From Xanthobacter sp. NM-59 (GTDB taxonomy: Bacteria; Pseudomonadota; Alphaproteobacteria; Rhizobiales; Xanthobacteraceae), in contig NZ_JACBFQ010000001.1 in the NCBI RefSeq assembly GCF_021401125.1, positions 1 to 64,000 of the forward strand: a stretch of DNA of 64,000 bases, given 5' to 3'. The notes beneath the pieces are model-generated. The model was not told where the DNA came from. It did not search any database and worked only from the letters and a program-made list of their open reading frames with translations. Shown one piece after another: positions 1 through 8,977 of this stretch. How positions within the stretch are numbered: position 1 is the stretch's first letter; each line of letters starts with the position of its first letter. A program made the translations under genes and the position numbers.

Positions 1-110
1 GCCATCTGGAGACCGCCAATCTGATTCTGCCAAAGTAGTGTTAGGGCCGATCGACATTCAGCACATGCGGCGCCGCTATACCCCACTACCGCCACACGCC
101 TCATAGCGCG

Positions 111-303
111 GCTCCTCTCCCACTTGCGGGGGAGGGCTGGGGCGGGGCGAAATGTTGGGAGGTGGCCCCCGGTCGAGAGGCGAGGGGGCAGCGCTTCGAA
201 AATCTCGAAAGCCTTGAATCTCCGGTCTCTGCGCCACTGAGGCGCTCCCGGCTAAGGCGGTTCTGCTGCCCCCTCAACCTCCTCCGCAAGCGGGAGAGGG
301 AAC
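111..303. repeat. Intergenic palindromic repeat element
   Basis: The two ends are inverted copies of one motif: CCTCTCCCACTTGCGG at the left end (from 114) and CCGCAAGCGGGAGAGG at the right end (to 299). The interior has no convincing gene. Elements with such CTCTCCC/GGGAGAG termini are common between genes in Hyphomicrobiales genomes, and related pieces appear here at about 12190-12290 and 14690-14730. The bases before it (1-110) show nothing recognisable. Confidence 0.5.
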
Positions 304-353
304 GTGCCTCTTAAATGTCGATCGGACCTGGGTCCTGCGCGGCGCAGTTGGCC

Positions 354-1703
354 TCACACGTTCAGGGCGTCGCGGATGCGATACCAGGTCTCCACCACCG
401 GCACGGCCTGGGCCGCCACGGGCTGGAGCGGGAATGGGGGAAAGGCGAGGTCGTCGAACGCCGTGCGGCCTTCCGCGGAGCCGATGAGCTGCAGGGCCAC
501 CTTGTGCCCGAAATAGGTGGAGCGCGAGACGCCCGTGCCGCAATAGCCGATGGCGAAATGCACGCCGTCCTTGGTGCGGCCGAGATGGGGCACCTCGTCA
601 TAAGTGTAGCCGATGCGCCCCTCCCAGGCATGGGTCACGGGGATGTCGCCGAGAGCCGGGAAGGTCTTCAGCAGGTCCCGCGCCAGGTGGGCATAGGCAC
701 CGGGCGTGCCCGCCGGGGCGAGGCGCCCCACGCGGCCGCCCCAGACGATCCGGCGTTCGCCCGGCGGCGCGCGGAAATAGGAAAAGACGCGGTTGGTGTT
801 GCCATAGACGCGGCCCGCCGGCATCAGCGGCGCGAAGCGCTCCGGCGGGATTTCTCCGGTGGCGATCAGGCCTGAGCCCACGGGCACGATGCGCCGGCCG
901 AGCTCCGGCACCAGCCCGCTCGTATAGCCATTGGTTGCGATGAGGACATCACGGCAGCGCACCGCGCCGCGGGCCGTCGACAGGGTGAAGCCGGCGTTCT
1001 CCGCCCGCAGCCGCTTCACCTGCGCCGCGCCGTGCACACGTCCGCCCAGCGCGATCACCCGCGCCATGAGGCCGTGATGGTAGAGGCCGGGATGAAGGCT
1101 CGCATCGTCGGGCAGCACCGAGCCGCCATGGAACAGGTCGGTGCCGATTTCCCGGTGCTGCTCCGCGCGGGGCACCATGAAGCTCTCGACCCCCGCCACC
1201 GCCTTCAGGTCCTCCATGTCGCGGGCCATGGATTCGTAATGCTCGGGGCGGATGGCACCGCGGAAACGGCCGCTGCGGGCAAAGCCGCATTCGATACCTT
1301 CCCGATCGATGAGCCCGGCGATGTGCTCTAGCATCATCACGCCTTCGCGCAGCAGCGCTTCCGCCTTCGCGCGGCCCCGCAGGGCGATGAGATGCTTCAC
1401 GCGGAACTTCTGATTGCCGCTGCCGACCTGGCCGCCATTGCGGGTGGAGGCGCCAAAGCCGGGCACGCCGGCATCCAGCACCAGCGGCCGGCGGCCGTTG
1501 CGCAGCAGGGTGAGGGCGGCGGACAGGCCGGTGAAGCCAGAGCCGACAATCACCACGTCCGCCTCATCCGGCAGGGGCTCCGGCTGCGTCCCGGCCCTCG
1601 GCGCGGCCTCCCACCAATAAGGTGCGAAGGTGAGTGAGGCGCCGGGCGGCACCGCGCCGCGCGCCAGTGCGTCCAGGGAGGGGTGTGCCGCAGCCTCGCT
1701 CAT
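354..1703 (-). CDS. FAD-dependent oxidoreductase (DAO / gamma-glutamylputrescine oxidase type)
   Basis: A 449-residue flavoprotein of the D-amino-acid-oxidase superfamily, whose members oxidise amines or amino acids with FAD. Near residues 48-75 it has the dinucleotide-binding motif VVIVGSGFTGLSAALTLL followed by the acidic end of the second strand (LVLDAG), and then RNGGQVGSG, a conserved step of PuuB/OrdL-like proteins. The C-terminus has the FAD-contacting segment GYCGTGVSRSTYFG. I chose the ATG at 1703 (MSEAAAH) because AAAGG lies 8 nt upstream; the frame stays open further upstream but starts poorly. It lies 151 bp downstream of nrdB on the same strand, so read-through is possible but no functional link is evident. 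The substrate cannot be told from sequence; polyamine or gamma-glutamylputrescine oxidation is the family-based guess. Confidence 0.85.
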   Translation of the reverse strand: MSEAAAHPSLDALARGAVPPGASLTFAPYWWEAAPRAGTQPEPLPDEADVVIVGSGFTGLSAALTLLRNGRRPLVLDAGVPGFGASTRNGGQVGSGNQKFRVKHLIALRGRAKAEALLREGVMMLEHIAGLIDREGIECGFARSGRFRGAIRPEHYESMARDMEDLKAVAGVESFMVPRAEQHREIGTDLFHGGSVLPDDASLHPGLYHHGLMARVIALGGRVHGAAQVKRLRAENAGFTLSTARGAVRCRDVLIATNGYTSGLVPELGRRIVPVGSGLIATGEIPPERFAPLMPAGRVYGNTNRVFSYFRAPPGERRIVWGGRVGRLAPAGTPGAYAHLARDLLKTFPALGDIPVTHAWEGRIGYTYDEVPHLGRTKDGVHFAIGYCGTGVSRSTYFGHKVALQLIGSAEGRTAFDDLAFPPFPLQPVAAQAVPVVETWYRIRDALNV

Positions 1704-1854
1704 GATGTGCGCCTTTCCGCCGCGCGGTGCCGAATTCGCAGACAACCTTCCTAGCGCCGCGTTTCTGTGTAGGCAACTTTGTTGTCCATGCAGAAAACAA
1801 GCCCGCCCGGCGGAGCGCTGGAAAGGCCTTGGCGCGGGGTGGGGGCGCAAACCC

Positions 1855-2991
1855 TCAGTCCCAGGCGAGGGCGCCACCGTTCTGGTATTCGATGACCCGG
1901 GTTTCGAAGAAATTCTTCTCCTTCTTCAGGTCCATGGCCTCGCTCATCCAGGGAAAAGGATTCTCCGCCTCGGCGAAGACAGGCGCGAGGCCGAGTTGGG
2001 CGCAGCGGCGATTGGCGATGAAGTGCATATACTGTTCGCACAGCGCGGCATTCAGCCCCAGAAGACCGCGCGGCATGGTTTCGCGCCCATAGGCGGCTTC
2101 CAGCTCGGCGGCGGCCTTGAGCATGGCGCGCACCTCCTCCTGAAAGGCGGTGGTCCAGAGGTGGGGAGCCTCCACCTTGATCTGGTTGATGACGTCGATG
2201 CCGAAATTCAGGTGAATACTCTCGTCGCGCAGGATGTATTGGTATTGTTCCGCGACACCGACCATCTTGTTGCGCCGGCCGAGCGAGAGGATCTGCGCGA
2301 ATCCGGTATAGAACCACATACCCTCGAACACCACGTAGAAGGCGACGAGATCGCGCAGAAAGGCCTGGTCCGTCTCCGGCGTGCCGGTGGCGAAGGCGGG
2401 ATCGGAGAGGTTCTGGGTGTAGGCCAGCGCCCAGGCCGCCTTGTCGGTGATGGAGGGCACCTCCCGATACATGTTGAACAGCTCGCCCTCGTCGAGGCTA
2501 AGACTTTCCACGACGTATTGGAAGGTGTGGGTGTGCACCGCCTCCTCGAAGGCCTGCCGCAGCAGGTATTGCCGGCATTCGGGATTGGCGAGGTGGCGGT
2601 AGATGGCGAGCACGATGTTGTTCGCCACCAGGCTTTCGGAGGCGGCGAAGAAGCCGAGATTGCGCTTCACCATGTGCCGCTCGTCCGCGGTGAGGCCATC
2701 GCGGGATTTCCACAGCGCAATGTCCGCCTGCATGGACACCTCGGTGGGCATCCAATGGTTGTTGCAGGCGGAAAGATACTTCTCCCATGCCCATTTGTAC
2801 TTCATGGGCAGGATCTGGTTCACGTCGGCGCGCGCGTTGAGCATGCGCTTTTCATCCACGCTCACCCGGCCGGCGCCACGGTCGATGGCGCCAAGGCCGG
2901 TGGCGTCGCTCAATGCCAGAGGGTGAGGCTCGCGGACCCCGTGCGTGGGAGGGGCGGTGACGAGGGCCTGCGGATCGGACCAGTCGAGCAT
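1855..2991 (-). CDS. nrdB: Class I ribonucleotide reductase small subunit, class Ic-like
   Basis: A 378-residue ferritin-like R2 protein that holds the metal site used to start radical chemistry in NrdA. Candidate metal ligands are Glu119 (context [10 protein letters not shown]), Glu150 and His153 ([10 protein letters not shown]), Glu223 (VVFEGMW), and Glu257 and His260 (RDESIH). Position His153+4, the radical Tyr of class Ia enzymes, is Phe157, and the first ligand is Glu rather than Asp. Both features match the chlamydial class Ic (Mn/Fe) type. I chose ATG 2991 because AAGGAG lies 8 nt before it; a GTG at 3015 overlaps the nrdA stop and is the alternative. It is cotranscribed with nrdA, so it falls under the same cobalamin riboswitch. 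Metal content is inferred, not seen. Confidence 0.93.
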   Translation of the reverse strand: MLDWSDPQALVTAPPTHGVREPHPLALSDATGLGAIDRGAGRVSVDEKRMLNARADVNQILPMKYKWAWEKYLSACNNHWMPTEVSMQADIALWKSRDGLTADERHMVKRNLGFFAASESLVANNIVLAIYRHLANPECRQYLLRQAFEEAVHTHTFQYVVESLSLDEGELFNMYREVPSITDKAAWALAYTQNLSDPAFATGTPETDQAFLRDLVAFYVVFEGMWFYTGFAQILSLGRRNKMVGVAEQYQYILRDESIHLNFGIDVINQIKVEAPHLWTTAFQEEVRAMLKAAAELEAAYGRETMPRGLLGLNAALCEQYMHFIANRRCAQLGLAPVFAEAENPFPWMSEAMDLKKEKNFFETRVIEYQNGGALAWD

Positions 2992-3011
2992 GGTCAGGGC
3001 TCCTTCTGCGC

Positions 3012-5861
3012 TCACTGGCAGGATTCACAGGCGGGATCGGCGATGGAGCACGCGCTGGGTGCGCCAACGAGGATGGGGGTGACGGCATTGAGCTTGCCGT
3101 CGGTGCCGCGCAGGGTGGATTTTTCCACATGGGTGGCGGAGCGTGAGCGCAGGTAATAGGTGGTCTTCAGCCCCAGCCGCCATGCCAGGCGATAGGCTTC
3201 ATCCAGCTTTCGGCCGGAAGGCTCGGCCATGTAGAGGTTCAGGGACTGGGCCTGGTCAATCCATTTCTGCCGCCGCGCCGCCGCGCGGATCAGCCATTCC
3301 GGCGCGATCTCGAAGGAGGTGGCATAAAGCGCCTTCAGATCCTCGGGCACCCGGTCGATGGCGCTGACCATGCCGTCATAATATTTGAGATCGCAGATCA
3401 TCACCTCGTCCCACAGGCCGCGGCTTTTCAGGTCGCGCACCAGGTTCGCGTTCACCACTGTGAAGTCGCCGGACATGTTCGCCTTCACATAAAGCTGGCT
3501 GTAGGCGGGCTCGATAGACTGGGATACGCCGACGATGTTGGAGATGGTCGCGGTGGGGGCGATGGCCATGACATTGGAATTGCGCATCCCCTTCGCCATC
3601 ACCCGCTCGCGCAGCCCCGCCCAGTCGAGGCGGGCCGAGCGATCGAGCTCCGTGTGCCCGTCGCGGGCGGCCGCCAGGAGGTCCAGGCTGTCCACGGGCA
3701 GGATGCCCTGCGACCACAGAGAGCCCTCGAACGAGGCGTAGCGCCCGCGCTCCTCGGCGAGATCCACGGACGCGGAAATGGCGAAATAGCTCAGCGCTTC
3801 CATGGAGATGTCGGCGAACGCCACGGCCGCGTCGCTGGCTGTGGGCAGGCGCTGGTGTTCCAGCGCATCCTGGTAGCCCATCAGGCCGAGCCCCACCGGC
3901 CGATGGCGCAGGTTGGAGCGCCGCGCCTCGGGGATGGTGTAGAAGTTGATGTCGATGACATTGTCGAGCATCCGCATGGCGGTCGCGACCGTGCGCCGGA
4001 GCCGGTCCACGTCCAGGCCTTCGCGCGTCACGTGGGCCGCCAGGTTCACGGAGCCGAGATTGCACACGGCCACCTCGTCGGCGCTGGTGTTGAGGGTGAT
4101 CTCCGTGCACAGGTTCGAGGAGTGGACCACGCCCGCGTGCTGCTGCGGCGAGCGCAGGTTGCAGGGGTCCTTGAAGGTGATCCAGGGGTGCCCGGTCTCG
4201 AACAGCAGGGTGAGCATGCGCCGCCACAGCTCCACCGCCTTCACCTGGCGCCAGACCCGCATTTCCCCGCGCGCCGCCTTGGCTTCATAGGCCTCATAGG
4301 CCGCCTTGAAGGGCTTGCCGTAAAGGTTGTGCAGGTCCGGAGTCTCGTCGGGGGAAAACAGCGTCCAGTCGGCGCCGGCTTCCACCCGTTCCATGAACAG
4401 GTCCGGCACCCAGTTGGCGGTGTTCATGTCGTGGGTGCGGCGGCGGTCATCGCCGGTATTCTTGCGCAGATCGAGGAATTCTTCGATGTCCACGTGCCAG
4501 GTTTCGAGATAAGCGCACACCGCGCCCTTGCGCTTGCCGCCCTGGTTGACGGCGATGGCCGTATCATTCGCCACCTTCAGGAATGGCACGACGCCCTGGC
4601 TCTCGCCATTGGTGCCCTTGATATGGGCGCCGAGCCCGCGCACCTGCGTCCAGTCATTGCCCAGGCCCCCGGAATATTTGGCGAGCAAGGCATTGTCGCG
4701 GATGGCCTTGAAGATGCCGTCCAGGTCGTCCGCCACGGTGGTGAGGAAGCAGGACGACAATTGCGGGCGCGGTGTGCCCGCATTGAACAATGTGGGCGTG
4801 GAGGCCATGAAATCGAAGGACGACAGCAGATCATAGAACTCGATCGCCCGCGCCTCCCGGTCGATCTCACGCAGGGCGAGTCCCATGGCCACGCGCATGA
4901 AGAAGGCCTGGGGCAGCTCGAAGCGCGTGCCGTCGACATGGAGAAAGTAGCGGTCATAAAGGGTCTGCAGGCCGAGATAGTCGAACTGAAGATCGCGCTC
5001 GGGCTTCAGGGCGGCGGCGAGCCGGGGCAGGTTGAATTGCCAGAGCTCCGGGTCGATGAGGTCGGCCGCGATGCCGGCTTTCACATAAGCGGGGAAGTAA
5101 TCCGCATATCGGTCGGCCATCTCCGCCTGGGTCGCCTGGTCGGGCCGGTTGTGCACGAAGCTGAGGGCCTCGCGCCGCAGGCTGTCCGTGAGCAGGCGGG
5201 CCGTGACCTTGGAATAGTCCGGTTCGGTCTCGATCAGCGTGCGGGCGGCCAGGATGGGCGCCAGCGCCAGTTCCGCATGGGAAATGCCGTCGTAAAGATT
5301 GCGCCGGGTCTCCGCGAGAATGGGCGCGGGGGACACGCCATCGAGCCCGGCGCAGGCCTCGCGCACCAGGATTTCCAGCCGTTTCGCGTCAAGGGGGACG
5401 AGCGCGCCGTCGGTGCCGCGCACGTGCAGCTGCGGGGCGCTTGCCCCGGCGCTGGCGCCTTGCGCGGCGGCGCGCTCCCTGGCGCGGTCCTCGCGATAGA
5501 GCACATAGGCGCGCGCCACCTTGTGGCGTTCGCCGCGCATGAGGGCCAGTTCCACCTGGTCCTGGATGTCCTCGATGTGGAAGGTGCGCCCCGCGTCGGC
5601 CCGGCGGGTCAGGTTGGCCACCACCTGCCCGGTGAGCTCGGCGACGATCTCATGCACCCGGCGCGAGGCGGCTGCATGGCCGCCTTCCACCGCCAGGAAC
5701 GCTTTGGTGAGCGCCACCGCGATTTTGCCGGCATCGAACGGCGTCACCGCCCCATTGCGGCGGATGACCTGATAGGCCGGCTCGGCTGTGCGCGCTGCTG
5801 GCGGTTCACTGGAAGTGAAGGCCTTGGAAAGGGCCGGGCCGGCTTGAAGGGAAAGAGACAT
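3012..5861 (-). CDS. nrdA: Class I ribonucleoside-diphosphate reductase large subunit
   Basis: Reduces ribonucleotides to deoxyribonucleotides. The 949-residue protein is longer than E. coli NrdA (761) because of its N-terminus: an ATP-cone at about residues 33-125 ([18 protein letters not shown]) and what looks like a second cone at about 145-235 ([19 protein letters not shown]), the allosteric activity modules. The catalytic barrel shows [26 protein letters not shown] and CNLGSVNLA with the active-site Cys, Asn and Glu positions. The last residues, CESCQ, carry the redox-shuttle Cys945/Cys948. The start at 5861 (MSLSLQ) has a weak AAGG; an ATG at 5891 is possible. Its leader holds a cobalamin riboswitch, which fits a B12-independent reductase that is repressed when B12 could support a class II enzyme. 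That class II gene is not in the window. Confidence 0.95.
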   Translation of the reverse strand: MSLSLQAGPALSKAFTSSEPPAARTAEPAYQVIRRNGAVTPFDAGKIAVALTKAFLAVEGGHAAASRRVHEIVAELTGQVVANLTRRADAGRTFHIEDIQDQVELALMRGERHKVARAYVLYREDRARERAAAQGASAGASAPQLHVRGTDGALVPLDAKRLEILVREACAGLDGVSPAPILAETRRNLYDGISHAELALAPILAARTLIETEPDYSKVTARLLTDSLRREALSFVHNRPDQATQAEMADRYADYFPAYVKAGIAADLIDPELWQFNLPRLAAALKPERDLQFDYLGLQTLYDRYFLHVDGTRFELPQAFFMRVAMGLALREIDREARAIEFYDLLSSFDFMASTPTLFNAGTPRPQLSSCFLTTVADDLDGIFKAIRDNALLAKYSGGLGNDWTQVRGLGAHIKGTNGESQGVVPFLKVANDTAIAVNQGGKRKGAVCAYLETWHVDIEEFLDLRKNTGDDRRRTHDMNTANWVPDLFMERVEAGADWTLFSPDETPDLHNLYGKPFKAAYEAYEAKAARGEMRVWRQVKAVELWRRMLTLLFETGHPWITFKDPCNLRSPQQHAGVVHSSNLCTEITLNTSADEVAVCNLGSVNLAAHVTREGLDVDRLRRTVATAMRMLDNVIDINFYTIPEARRSNLRHRPVGLGLMGYQDALEHQRLPTASDAAVAFADISMEALSYFAISASVDLAEERGRYASFEGSLWSQGILPVDSLDLLAAARDGHTELDRSARLDWAGLRERVMAKGMRNSNVMAIAPTATISNIVGVSQSIEPAYSQLYVKANMSGDFTVVNANLVRDLKSRGLWDEVMICDLKYYDGMVSAIDRVPEDLKALYATSFEIAPEWLIRAAARRQKWIDQAQSLNLYMAEPSGRKLDEAYRLAWRLGLKTTYYLRSRSATHVEKSTLRGTDGKLNAVTPILVGAPSACSIADPACESCQ

Positions 5862-5948
5862 TTGCCTTGAACCCCAAATGGTTGGGGGCAAAGGCCAAGC
5901 GGTCGCAAAAGGGCGCGGGGCGGGCCCGCGACGCCAAGAATGCGATCC

Positions 5949-6150
5949 ACCGGGACACCCCGCCCGAGGACGTTAGCTGTGTCACGGCAGGTCTCCTGGC
6001 TTGCGGGTCAACGCCTGAAGTCCGCCTTCCCGGGCTTGCGCCCAGTGGCATGGATGGACCTTGGCTCACCGCTTACAGTTGCGGGGGCAGCGCCGGCATC
6101 GCACCGGCTTCCCTCTTCGCTCTCGCTCTTTCGAGTCGAGAGACCGTGAC
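5949..6150 (-). promoter_or_regulatory. Cobalamin (AdoCbl) riboswitch, nrdAB leader
   Basis: Read on the minus strand, the leader contains the hallmarks of the B12 element: GGGAAGCCGGTG, then GCTGCCCCCGCAACTGTAAG, then GCCACTGGGC, then GGGAAGGC, and the B12 box AGCCAGGAGACCTGCC at 6001-5986. It ends about 90 nt before the nrdA start. Known elements of this class lower expression when adenosylcobalamin binds. The 24 nt at 5949-5972 after the B12 box are identical to those at the metE element. Confidence 0.95.
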
Positions 6151-6156
6151 GGCTAC

Positions 6157-6196
6157 ATGTAGCGACGAGGCCCGTGCGGCTGTCAATATATGGCGT
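6157..6196 (-). promoter_or_regulatory. Putative sigma70 promoter of nrdAB with possible NrdR box
   Basis: On the minus strand a perfect TTGACA (6186-6181) is followed after 18 nt by CTACAT (6162-6157), which places transcription start just before the riboswitch. The overlapping 16-mer ACGCCATATATTGACA (6196-6181) matches the core of the NrdR box (CwATATaTwG) at most positions. Only one box is seen, whereas NrdR usually binds two. Confidence 0.5.
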
Positions 6197-6281
6197 GGAA
6201 TGTCCCCTGTTCGCGAGGGGCGGTTCTGCCGAGGGCCGTCGCAGGCGTGGCACGCCCGCGACGGCCGCTCCTGTGTGGACA

Positions 6282-8618
6282 TCAGCCTTCGGCGCGCAGC
6301 GCGCGGGCGGCGGCCACCATGTTGACCAGGGCGGGGCGCACCTCCTCCCACTTGCGGGTCTTCAGCCCGCAATCGGGATTGACCCAGATCTGCCCGTCGT
6401 CGAGCCGCCGGCGGGCGAGGCCCAGAAGGTCCGTCATCTCCGGCACGGCCGGGATGCGGGGCAAGTGGATGTCGTAGACGCCGGGCCCGATCTCATTGGG
6501 ATATTTGTAACTGCGGAAGGCATCGAGCAGCTCCATCTTCGAGCGCGCGGTCTCGATGGAGATCACATCGGCATCCATTGCGGCGATGGCATTGATGATG
6601 TCGTTGAACTCCGAATAGCACATGTGGGTGTGGATCTGCGTTTCATCCCGCACCCCGCAGGAGCACAGCCGGAAACCCTCCACCGCCCAGTCGAGATAGG
6701 CGCGCCAGGCTCTGCGGCGCAGCGGCAGCCCCTCGCGCAGGGCCGCTTCGTCGATCTGGATCATGGCGGCGCCTGCCGCCTCCAGATCCTGGACCTCGTC
6801 GCGGATGGCAAGGGCGATCTGCCGGCAGGTGGCGCTGCGCGCGATGTCATCGCGCACGAACGACCAGTTGAGGATGGTCACAGGCCCGGTGAGCATGCCT
6901 TTCACCGGCTTGGAAGTGAGGGACTGGGCATAGCGCCACCACTCCACCGTCATCGGGCGCGGGCGCGAGACGTCGCCGAAAATGATGGGAGGGCGCACGC
7001 AGCGGGAGCCGTAGCTCTGCACCCATCCATGCCGGGTGAAGGCGAAGCCGGACAATTGCTCGCCGAAATACTGCACCATGTCGTTGCGCTCGAACTCGCC
7101 ATGAACGAGCACGTCGAGGCCGATCTCCTCCTGCCAGCGCACGGCGCGGGCGGTTTCCTCGCGCAGGAACTGGCCATAGGCCTCCTCGCTCAGCGTCCCT
7201 TTCGCATGGGCGGAACGGGCGTGGCGGACCTCGGCGGTCTGGGGGAACGAGCCGATGGTCGTCGTGGGGAAGAGCGGCAGGCCGAAGCGCTGCCTCTGCG
7301 TCTGGGCGCGTTGGACGAACGGGCTCAAGCGGTGGGTCATGGAGGGCGAGACGGCGGCGGCGCGTGCCTCGACGGCGGCATCGTGAACCTTGGGCGAGGC
7401 CCGGCGGGCGGCTGCGGCCGCGGCCGAGGCGTCAAGCGCCGCCTTCACCTTGTGCCCCTCGCCGGAAAGGGCGGAGGCGAGCACGCCGAGCTCGTCCATC
7501 TTCTGAAGCGAGAAAGAGAGCCAGGACTTCAGGTCGCCATCCAGATCGCCCTCCAGCTCCAGGTCGATGGGCACGTGCAGCAGCGAGCAGGAAGGCGCGA
7601 TCTGGATGTGATCGGTTCCGCGCCGGGAGACGATGGCCTTCAGCCGCTCCACCAGACCGGGCAGGTTCGCCCGCCAGATGTTGCGCCCGTCAATGGCGCC
7701 GAGCGACAGCACGAGCCCCCGTGGGGCCCGCGCGGCGACGGTTTCAAGCTGTTCCGGCGCGCGGGCAAGGTCGAGGTGGAGGCCGGCGACGGGCAGGGAA
7801 AGGGCGGTGTCCAGATTGTCGTCGAGCGCGCCGAAATAGGTGGTAAGCATGATCTTCAGGTGGGGCAGCGCCCGCGCGAAGGCGGCGTAGGCCCGGCGCA
7901 ATGCGTCGCGCGTCGCCTCGTCGAGATCGAGCACCAGGCACGGCTCGTCCATCTGCACCCATTCCGCGCCATTGGCCACCAGCCGCCGCAGCATGTCGGT
8001 GTAGACGGGCAGGAGATTGCCGAGCAGCACCAGCGGATCAAGGCCCGGCGTCTTTGACTTGCCGAGCTTCAGGAAGGTGACGGGACCAAGCAGCACGGGG
8101 CGCGTCTGATAGCCCAGCGCCTTGGCCTCGCGGTATTCCTCAAGCGCCTTGAGCGAGGCGAGGGTGAATCGCTGGTCAGGGGCGAATTCCGGCACCATGT
8201 AGTGGTAGTTGGTGTCGAACCACTTCGTCATTTCCTGGGCCGGCACGCCGTTGCCCTCATCCGCGTGTGCATGCCCGCAGGAGCCCGCGTCTCGCGCGCC
8301 CTCGCTGCCTCGCGCCATGGCGAAATAGGTGGCGAGCGGAACCGGGCCGCCGCTCCAGCCATAGGCTGGTGGAATGGCGCCCACCATCACGGACGTGTCG
8401 AGCACCTGATCGTAGAGCGAGAAATCGTTGGACGGGATGATGGAGACGCCGCGAGCCTTCTGGCGCGCCCAGTTCTGCGCGCGCAGAGCGGCGGCGGTGG
8501 CCAGGAGATCGGCTTGAGAGGTTCTGCCCGCCCAATGGCTTTCAAGCGCCATCTTCAGCTCGCGGCGGACCCCGATGCGCGGCGTGCCGAGTGTGGCGAC
8601 GGGAATGGTGGATGACAT
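6282..8618 (-). CDS. metE: Cobalamin-independent methionine synthase
   Basis: 5-methyltetrahydropteroyltriglutamate-homocysteine methyltransferase; makes methionine without B12. The 778-residue length fits the family (E. coli 753). The N-terminal half shows TLGTPRIGVRRELKMALESHW, GPVTFLKLGKS and DEPCLVLDLD. The catalytic C-terminal barrel shows TTTIGSFPQT, VHGEFERNDMVQYFGEQL, the zinc-binding IHTHMCYSEF (His and Cys ligands) and VNPDCGLKTR (the last Cys ligand). The start at 8618 (MSSTIP) follows GAAGGG. The gene is monocistronic between two riboswitch-bearing units and has its own cobalamin riboswitch upstream, the classic arrangement in which metE is turned off when B12 lets MetH work. No metH is in the window. 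Confidence 0.97.
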   Translation of the reverse strand: MSSTIPVATLGTPRIGVRRELKMALESHWAGRTSQADLLATAAALRAQNWARQKARGVSIIPSNDFSLYDQVLDTSVMVGAIPPAYGWSGGPVPLATYFAMARGSEGARDAGSCGHAHADEGNGVPAQEMTKWFDTNYHYMVPEFAPDQRFTLASLKALEEYREAKALGYQTRPVLLGPVTFLKLGKSKTPGLDPLVLLGNLLPVYTDMLRRLVANGAEWVQMDEPCLVLDLDEATRDALRRAYAAFARALPHLKIMLTTYFGALDDNLDTALSLPVAGLHLDLARAPEQLETVAARAPRGLVLSLGAIDGRNIWRANLPGLVERLKAIVSRRGTDHIQIAPSCSLLHVPIDLELEGDLDGDLKSWLSFSLQKMDELGVLASALSGEGHKVKAALDASAAAAAARRASPKVHDAAVEARAAAVSPSMTHRLSPFVQRAQTQRQRFGLPLFPTTTIGSFPQTAEVRHARSAHAKGTLSEEAYGQFLREETARAVRWQEEIGLDVLVHGEFERNDMVQYFGEQLSGFAFTRHGWVQSYGSRCVRPPIIFGDVSRPRPMTVEWWRYAQSLTSKPVKGMLTGPVTILNWSFVRDDIARSATCRQIALAIRDEVQDLEAAGAAMIQIDEAALREGLPLRRRAWRAYLDWAVEGFRLCSCGVRDETQIHTHMCYSEFNDIINAIAAMDADVISIETARSKMELLDAFRSYKYPNEIGPGVYDIHLPRIPAVPEMTDLLGLARRRLDDGQIWVNPDCGLKTRKWEEVRPALVNMVAAARALRAEG

Positions 8619-8708
8619 CACGGCTGCAAAGCCCTTCTGCTGTGGGCAGGCCGTGACGGCAGGCGTGAGGTCCCCGCGCGGCGACAGCCGGTGGAGCCTG
8701 CAGCGCAC

Positions 8709-8915
8709 ACCGGGACACCCCGCCCGAGGACGATTTTGCCGGGGCAGGTCTCCTGGCTCGCGGGTCGTCACCTGAAGTCCGCCTTCCCGGGCTCGCGCCC
8801 AGTGACGTGAATGGACCTCGGCTCGCCGCTGACAGTTGCGGGGGCAGCGCCGGCCTTGCACCGGCTTCCCTCTTAGCTCCGGCACCAGAAGGCAGGCCGG
8901 AGAACCTCGACATTG
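8709..8915 (-). promoter_or_regulatory. Cobalamin (AdoCbl) riboswitch, metE leader
   Basis: On the minus strand: GAGGGAAGCCGGTG, GCGCTGCCCCCGCAACTGTC, GTCACTGGGC, GGGAAGGC and the B12 box AGCCAGGAGACCTGCC at 8758-8743. It ends about 90 nt before the metE start. The 24 nt at 8709-8732 are identical to 5949-5972 of the nrd element. Confidence 0.95.
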
Positions 8916-8917
8916 GA

Positions 8918-8967
8918 AATCTGTCCTGCGACGGACCCTCTGTCAAGCATCATATAACGACATGCTT
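8918..8967 (-). promoter_or_regulatory. Putative metE promoter with overlapping inverted repeat
   Basis: On the minus strand TTGACA (8946-8941) is spaced 17 nt from CAGATT (8923-8918), just before the riboswitch. An inverted repeat AAGCAT-N11-ATGCTT (8945-8967) overlaps the -35 region and sits in an AT-rich patch unlike the surrounding DNA, so it could be an operator for a methionine-cycle regulator. The regulator is not identified. Confidence 0.45.
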
Positions 8968-8977
8968 ATATCGTAAT

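Noticed and set aside
101-289. A small protein gene in the first 300 bases
   Set aside because: The frame lies in the palindromic repeat element and encodes the Ser/Pro/Arg text typical of such repeats.
3654-5870. A 738-residue + strand frame across nrdA
   Set aside because: Antisense shadow of nrdA; low-complexity His/Gly/Arg/Val composition, no domain, no RBS.
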